A DNA stretch of 27,356 nt from Thermoplasmata archaeon. Lineage in GTDB: Archaea > Thermoplasmatota > Thermoplasmata > Thermoplasmatales > Thermoplasmataceae. The notes below the pieces were generated by a model, which saw only the letters and a list, made by a program, of their open reading frames with translations, was not told where the DNA came from and searched no databases. Positions 23,778-27,356 of this stretch are shown in pieces. How positions within the stretch are numbered: position 1 is the stretch's first letter; the number at the start of each line of letters is the position of its first letter. The position numbers and the translations under genes were made by a program. The stretch spans positions 1 through 27,356 of the forward strand of contig JAJZAR010000006.1 in NCBI GenBank assembly GCA_021799315.1, in the 5' to 3' direction.

Positions 23778-25076
23778 ATGTTCCTTGGCGTCGATGACAC
23801 AGATTCTAGAACTTCTGGCTGCACCACATATATTGGTTTTCAGATCGCAGCTTATTTCAGTGACAGATTGAATGAATTTCCTATGCTTGTGCGACTCAAT
23901 CCCAATCTACCGTATAAGACAAGAGGAAATGGCTCCGTTTCCCTGAGCCTCGGGAATAAGGGAAATCACTCCAGAGAGATAGGATCCTTCAACGGAGAAC
24001 CAATATTTTTACGGGATGGTAAAGAGAGCACCATGAACGATGTTTCAGAAATGACTCGATTCGCGGAAAGTGTTGTCAGGAGATTTTATGTGCCTGGAGA
24101 AGAGAATACAAACCCCGGAATTGTTGCTGTTAAGGAAAAGCTTCCGGAAAAACTTTACAGAATGGCACTTGAAATGGATGTGTGCAAGGAATGCGTGAAA
24201 AAGGTACTCGCAAAACATGATGCAGAATATATAGAAATAGGAAACGGAAGAGGGATTATTGGGGCCGCAACCTCTATCGCCTGGCCGGGGAAGCGGCACA
24301 CCTATGAATTGCTCACCTATGCATATCCTCAACCCCAGCACATAAACGAAAATATTAAATCAGAAATTACGGAAATTGCCAATGAATATGATTCCACATT
24401 CAATAATGGAGATAGGGAAAAAACATGCCTTTTCCCAAGGGAGAGAACGCCCGTAATATATGGAATAAGAGGAACAAACTCCGAGGATCTTATGAAAATA
24501 CAGAAAAGAATAGGTGAGAAATACCCTGAGTTTTCAGAAAACTTCATTATTTACAAGTCAAACCAGGGAACGGACGATCATATAATTCCATATAAAGGTG
24601 GAGTAATGAAGGAATACGCATCCTATTCCGTTACAGGGAGAATTTCGAAGCTGCCACAAAGGAGAATAGGCGGACATGTATATTTTTCCGTTGTTTCTTT
24701 GGACCAGGAAATAAACTGTGTAGTATTTGAGCCTTCAAAATCCTTCAGAGATTCAGTGGAAAAACTTGAGAAAAATGATCTGGTTACTCTTTACGGCTCC
24801 TACGGACTTGATCATCTGAAGATAGAAAAATTAAGAATTGTATCAAAATCTACGGTGTATTTGCGGAAAGCGCCCCACTGTAGGAATTGCATGAAAATAA
24901 TGCATAATGAAGGAAATCTTACATACGAATGCAAACAATGCGGTTCCGTTTCAGAACCGATATATGAAAAAAAGAGGGAATTAAAGGTTCAGCTGTCAAT
25001 GGAACCGCCCGCATATGCAAGGAGACATCTTTCCATGCCATGGAAGCTGGAGGGGATGAAGCTTGAAGAACCTTGA
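23778..25076 (+). CDS. tiaS: tRNA(Ile2) 2-agmatinylcytidine synthetase TiaS
   Basis: The 432-residue protein begins MFLGVDDTDSRTSGCTTYIG, the DDTDS motif of the TiaS kinase-like domain, followed by the ferredoxin-like part and PYKTRGNGSVSL. The C-terminal third holds an OB-fold (YSVTGRISKLPQRRIGGHVYFSVV) and a zinc ribbon CRNC...CKQC that bind tRNA. It uses ATP and agmatine to modify C34 of the isoleucine tRNA with anticodon CAU so that it reads AUA, a codon used heavily in this genome. ATG follows the uppS stop directly, and the 3' end overlaps the next gene by 14 bases. Confidence 0.96.
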   Translation: MFLGVDDTDSRTSGCTTYIGFQIAAYFSDRLNEFPMLVRLNPNLPYKTRGNGSVSLSLGNKGNHSREIGSFNGEPIFLRDGKESTMNDVSEMTRFAESVVRRFYVPGEENTNPGIVAVKEKLPEKLYRMALEMDVCKECVKKVLAKHDAEYIEIGNGRGIIGAATSIAWPGKRHTYELLTYAYPQPQHINENIKSEITEIANEYDSTFNNGDREKTCLFPRERTPVIYGIRGTNSEDLMKIQKRIGEKYPEFSENFIIYKSNQGTDDHIIPYKGGVMKEYASYSVTGRISKLPQRRIGGHVYFSVVSLDQEINCVVFEPSKSFRDSVEKLEKNDLVTLYGSYGLDHLKIEKLRIVSKSTVYLRKAPHCRNCMKIMHNEGNLTYECKQCGSVSEPIYEKKRELKVQLSMEPPAYARRHLSMPWKLEGMKLEEP

Positions 25077-25539
25077 ATTCAATGTGGCGGTAACTGGTGT
25101 TCCTGGCACAGGAAAAACAACACTTTGCAGAGAGCTTTCTCTGAGTGGATACAGGGTTATAGATCTAAACGAAATGGCTGAAAAGTATGGATGCACAAAC
25201 AATGAGGAGGTGTCCATAGACTGCATGGAAAAACATATGCAAAATATCAAGGGATACCTACTGGATGCACATTACTCTCATCTGCTCAATGTGTATGGTG
25301 TCATAATAATGGAGTGCTCTCCAGATATTTTGATGGAACGCCTGCTTTCAAGAGGATATAACCCGTCAAAGATCAGAGAAAATGTGGATTGCCTCCTCAG
25401 CGACTCCCCCTGGTTTGAGTCCAGAGATCTGTATCCCGAAACAAGGATTCTCCGGATCAGAAGTGAAGAATGGGGTATATTAAATAAGGCGGAGGAATTT
25501 ATCCGGAGATTGGAGATAAAGTATAATGGCACTAGATAG
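25063..25539 (+). CDS. Adenylate kinase-like NTPase, AK6/Fap7 family
   Basis: The 158-residue P-loop protein has Walker A GVPGTGKTT at 12-20, VIDLNEMAEKYG, YLLDAHYSHLL, CSPDILMERLLSRGYNPSKIREN. Short length, DAHYSHLL and RGYNPSKIREN are marks of the AK6/Fap7 group, with weak adenylate kinase activity and, in archaea and eukaryotes, a role in maturing the small ribosomal subunit with Rps11/uS11. Start TTG 25063, with GGAGGGG at 25049-25055; it overlaps tiaS by 14 bases. Acting as the cell's main adenylate kinase is less likely. Confidence 0.87.
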   Translation: MKNLEFNVAVTGVPGTGKTTLCRELSLSGYRVIDLNEMAEKYGCTNNEEVSIDCMEKHMQNIKGYLLDAHYSHLLNVYGVIIMECSPDILMERLLSRGYNPSKIRENVDCLLSDSPWFESRDLYPETRILRIRSEEWGILNKAEEFIRRLEIKYNGTR

Positions 25540-26149
25540 TTACAGAAGTAAGGCTGGTCCCGCACTGGAAAGACTCAGCAAACCATTCATGAAATTCAAT
25601 CCCAACAGTCTCACAATTAATTCCTTTATTCTGGCTCTCATTGCAGCAGTATTTCTCGGCATTTCCGGAAGATATATTCCATCGTATTACCTCATATTGG
25701 CTTTCATTCTGATCGTTCTATCTTCCTTGCTGGATGCGCTGGACGGTTATGTGGCGAGAAAGAAAAATATCAGTTCAAAGTATGGTGATATGCTGGATCA
25801 CACCTTTGATAGATATTCAGATATAGCCATGATTACGGGATTTACCTTTTCCATATTTGGAAACCTGTATATCGGAATGCTTGCTCTGGGTGGAGTTTTC
25901 ATGACAAGCTATCTGGGCACACAGGCTCAGGCTCTTGGAATGAAGAGAAATTATGGCGGAATACTGGGAAGAGCAGACAGGCTCGTCATCATGCTAGTTG
26001 CCATCGTTGTTGAACTAATATATCCTTTTCATTACACAATCTACATCATTCTGACTCCTTTTACCATCATGCTCATTTTTTTCTTTATTGCGGGATATGC
26101 CACATCTGTTGAAAGATTTGCCAAAACGTTGCGTGATCTGAAGGATTAA
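25526..26149 (+). CDS. CDP-alcohol phosphatidyltransferase (archaeal phospholipid synthase)
   Basis: The 207-residue membrane enzyme has the complete family motif DALDGYVARK...YGDMLDHTFDRYSD, i.e. DxxDGxxARx(8)GxxxDxxxD, with about six membrane segments. It couples CDP-archaeol to an alcohol head group. Sequence and position with AK6-type kinases fit archaetidylinositol phosphate synthase best; archaetidylglycerol phosphate synthase is the alternative. ATG 25526 overlaps the kinase gene by 14 bases. It is the last gene of the coupled operon. Confidence 0.88.
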   Translation: MALDSYRSKAGPALERLSKPFMKFNPNSLTINSFILALIAAVFLGISGRYIPSYYLILAFILIVLSSLLDALDGYVARKKNISSKYGDMLDHTFDRYSDIAMITGFTFSIFGNLYIGMLALGGVFMTSYLGTQAQALGMKRNYGGILGRADRLVIMLVAIVVELIYPFHYTIYIILTPFTIMLIFFFIAGYATSVERFAKTLRDLKD

Positions 26150-26225
26150 ATCGATGTCAAATGATATTAACCAGAATGCTCAATGAAAATACAAGTCCAT
26201 AAATTAGTGTGCAATGATAGAAATG

Positions 26226-26235
26226 TTTTTATACT
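26226..26235 (+). promoter_or_regulatory. TATA box of the membrane protein gene
   Basis: TTTTTATACT lies 20-29 nt before ATG 26255, so this gene is a separate, leaderless unit rather than the seventh gene of the operon. Confidence 0.55.
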
Positions 26236-26254
26236 TTGAAGACGTCAGACATCA

Positions 26255-26917
26255 ATGCTGCACATGTCTGCCAGAAAAAGAAGAGGAATTTCTAGAAAAA
26301 AGGAGATTCCCTTTGGAAGTTCCAATCAGGATAAAGAAGTGAGAAATGGGTTTATTGTTTCCATAGTTTCTATAGCCCTTCTATGGTGGATACCAATTGT
26401 CGGCCCTCTTATGGCTGGTTATGCAACTGGTAGAAAATCAGGAAACGTGGAGCATGCACTCACAATATCGCTCATAATGTCGGCAATGGTTACCTTCGTT
26501 TCACTTTACATGATATCAAGTTCTATTCAGTCAATGAGCTTTATCGGGTATTATCTTAAAGACGGCATTTATGCATTCTCAAATTCACCTCTCATAGGTG
26601 GATCAAACCTGTTGGTCTACACTCAAACGTTCAACGGTGTGATAATGTCCATGGGAATGATTCTTCCTAGCAGTCTGATCATATTCAACTCATGCTCCTT
26701 TTTAGGAGGAACTGTGAGTGCAACAAACAGGGAAGAGAGAGGCAGAAGTGCGCCTTTTGGTAGAAATACATCCTATTCTCCAAACCCAATGGTGCAGAAA
26801 GGGACAAGACACATTCCTGTAAGATACGAAGACGATATAGAAAGTTCATCCCATGAAATAGGCACGTATAACGAGGATTCTGAAGAAGAAACACCCGTTA
26901 TGATGAACAAGCTTTAG
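26255..26917 (+). CDS. Membrane protein of unknown function
   Basis: The 220-residue protein has a basic cytosolic head (SARKRRGISRKKE), three to four hydrophobic segments (about 33-51, 69-90, 124-148), and an acidic, hydrophilic tail of about 70 residues ending DSEEETPVMMNKL. WIPIVGPLMAGYATGRKSG is reminiscent of small archaeal membrane proteins with a GGxxAGxxxG motif, such as DUF5518, but the match is loose. It has its own promoter, and ATG 26264 (MSARKRRG) is an alternative start. No partner is suggested by the neighbours. Confidence 0.7.
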   Translation: MLHMSARKRRGISRKKEIPFGSSNQDKEVRNGFIVSIVSIALLWWIPIVGPLMAGYATGRKSGNVEHALTISLIMSAMVTFVSLYMISSSIQSMSFIGYYLKDGIYAFSNSPLIGGSNLLVYTQTFNGVIMSMGMILPSSLIIFNSCSFLGGTVSATNREERGRSAPFGRNTSYSPNPMVQKGTRHIPVRYEDDIESSSHEIGTYNEDSEEETPVMMNKL

Positions 26918-27090
26918 ACGATAGTTGTTCCAAAACCCTTCTCTTAAGTGATTTTTGTACGCAGGATGAAATATGTGGAATATTACTTATTTTTGAATTT
27001 TACCGTGAGATTGATCGGGCATATCTGAATGAACACAAATGTTCACAATTACCTCTAAAATCTTAATATGCTCAGTGTAAATGCCCTGCT

Positions 27091-27356
27091 ATGATAGATA
27101 TCAAATTGCTCAGAGAATCTCCAGAACAATTCAGAGAGTCCCTGAACCATAGAGGTGGTGATCCAGCTCTGGTTGATACATTTTTAGAACTTGATCAGAA
27201 ATGGAGAGAGAATGTGAAGAGGATAAATGACCTCAGAGCAAAACGAAACACAATGAGCTTGAAGATATCTGAGCTTGTAAAACGGAAAGAAAATACAGAA
27301 AGCATAAAAGACGAGGTTAGGGACCTGAATCAGAATCTGGTAGCCATGGAGGCAGA
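27091..27356 (+). CDS. serS: Seryl-tRNA synthetase, N-terminal part (partial)
   Basis: 88 codons are visible before the window ends. The start MIDIKLLRESPEQFRESLNH and the heptad-rich WRENVKRINDLRAKRNTMS and KDEVRDLNQNL are the N-terminal coiled-coil arm of ordinary (bacterial-type) seryl-tRNA synthetase, which binds the long variable arm of tRNA-Ser. The catalytic domain lies beyond the window. CTTAATATG at 27062-27070 may be the TATA element, 21-29 nt upstream, for a leaderless start. Confidence 0.9.
   Translation, partial: MIDIKLLRESPEQFRESLNHRGGDPALVDTFLELDQKWRENVKRINDLRAKRNTMSLKISELVKRKENTESIKDEVRDLNQNLVAMEA

Overview
The window looks like chromosomal DNA of a wall-less, acidophilic euryarchaeon of the Thermoplasmatales or a close relative. 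The evidence is archaeal information-processing genes (aEF1-beta with a small zinc-ribbon partner, Hel308, Trm5, TiaS, archaeal-type seryl-tRNA synthetase start, ApgM, archaeal-type AHCY), AT-rich DNA, frequent AGA/AGG/ATA codons, and a promoter style in which a TATA box lies about 20-30 nt before the start codon of the first gene of an operon (leaderless mRNA), while internal genes carry GGAGG/GGTGA ribosome sites. The species cannot be named from sequence alone.

Layout. Positions 1-870 (minus): end of a secreted/membrane-anchored protein locus (module 1), whose first gene is frameshifted. Positions 1017-3807 (minus): an APC-family amino-acid permease gene split by a 1.4-kb IS110/IS1111-type insertion sequence; both halves, the TG core and the original reading frame can be reconstructed exactly. 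The 249-nt non-coding end of this element folds on paper into two loops carrying 7-nt matches to the donor end and the target flank, as expected for a bridge RNA/seekRNA. Positions 3954-5471 (plus): zinc-ribbon protein, aEF1-beta and a ceramide-glucosyltransferase-like GT2 enzyme. Positions 5612-9364 (plus): module 2, a complete five-gene locus A-B-C-D-E (secreted anchored protein, membrane-anchored glycoprotein, ABC ATPase, ABC-2 permease, second anchored protein). Positions 9669-10709 (minus): TDT/SLAC1-type transporter. Positions 10891-13455: a phosphohexomutase (GlmM/PMM type) and convergent ApgM. Positions 13731-17794 (plus): module 3, same gene order with one extra small ORF; its first gene has a (AG)7 tract that throws the leaderless ATG out of frame by exactly one AG unit. 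Positions 17926-19774 (minus): pyrimidine-phosphate reductase of riboflavin synthesis overlapping AHCY. Positions 19995-26149 (plus): a tightly coupled operon hel308-trm5-uppS-tiaS-adenylate kinase-like-CDP-alcohol phosphatidyltransferase. Positions 26255-26917: membrane protein; 27091 to the end: start of serS.

The main candidates for something new are (1) the three A-B-(C-D-E) modules, which look like a lineage-specific surface/secreted-protein export system with a possible on/off switch in dinucleotide repeats, and (2) an archaeal IS1111-type element whose guide-RNA end still matches the site it occupies. Housekeeping genes between the modules look ordinary.
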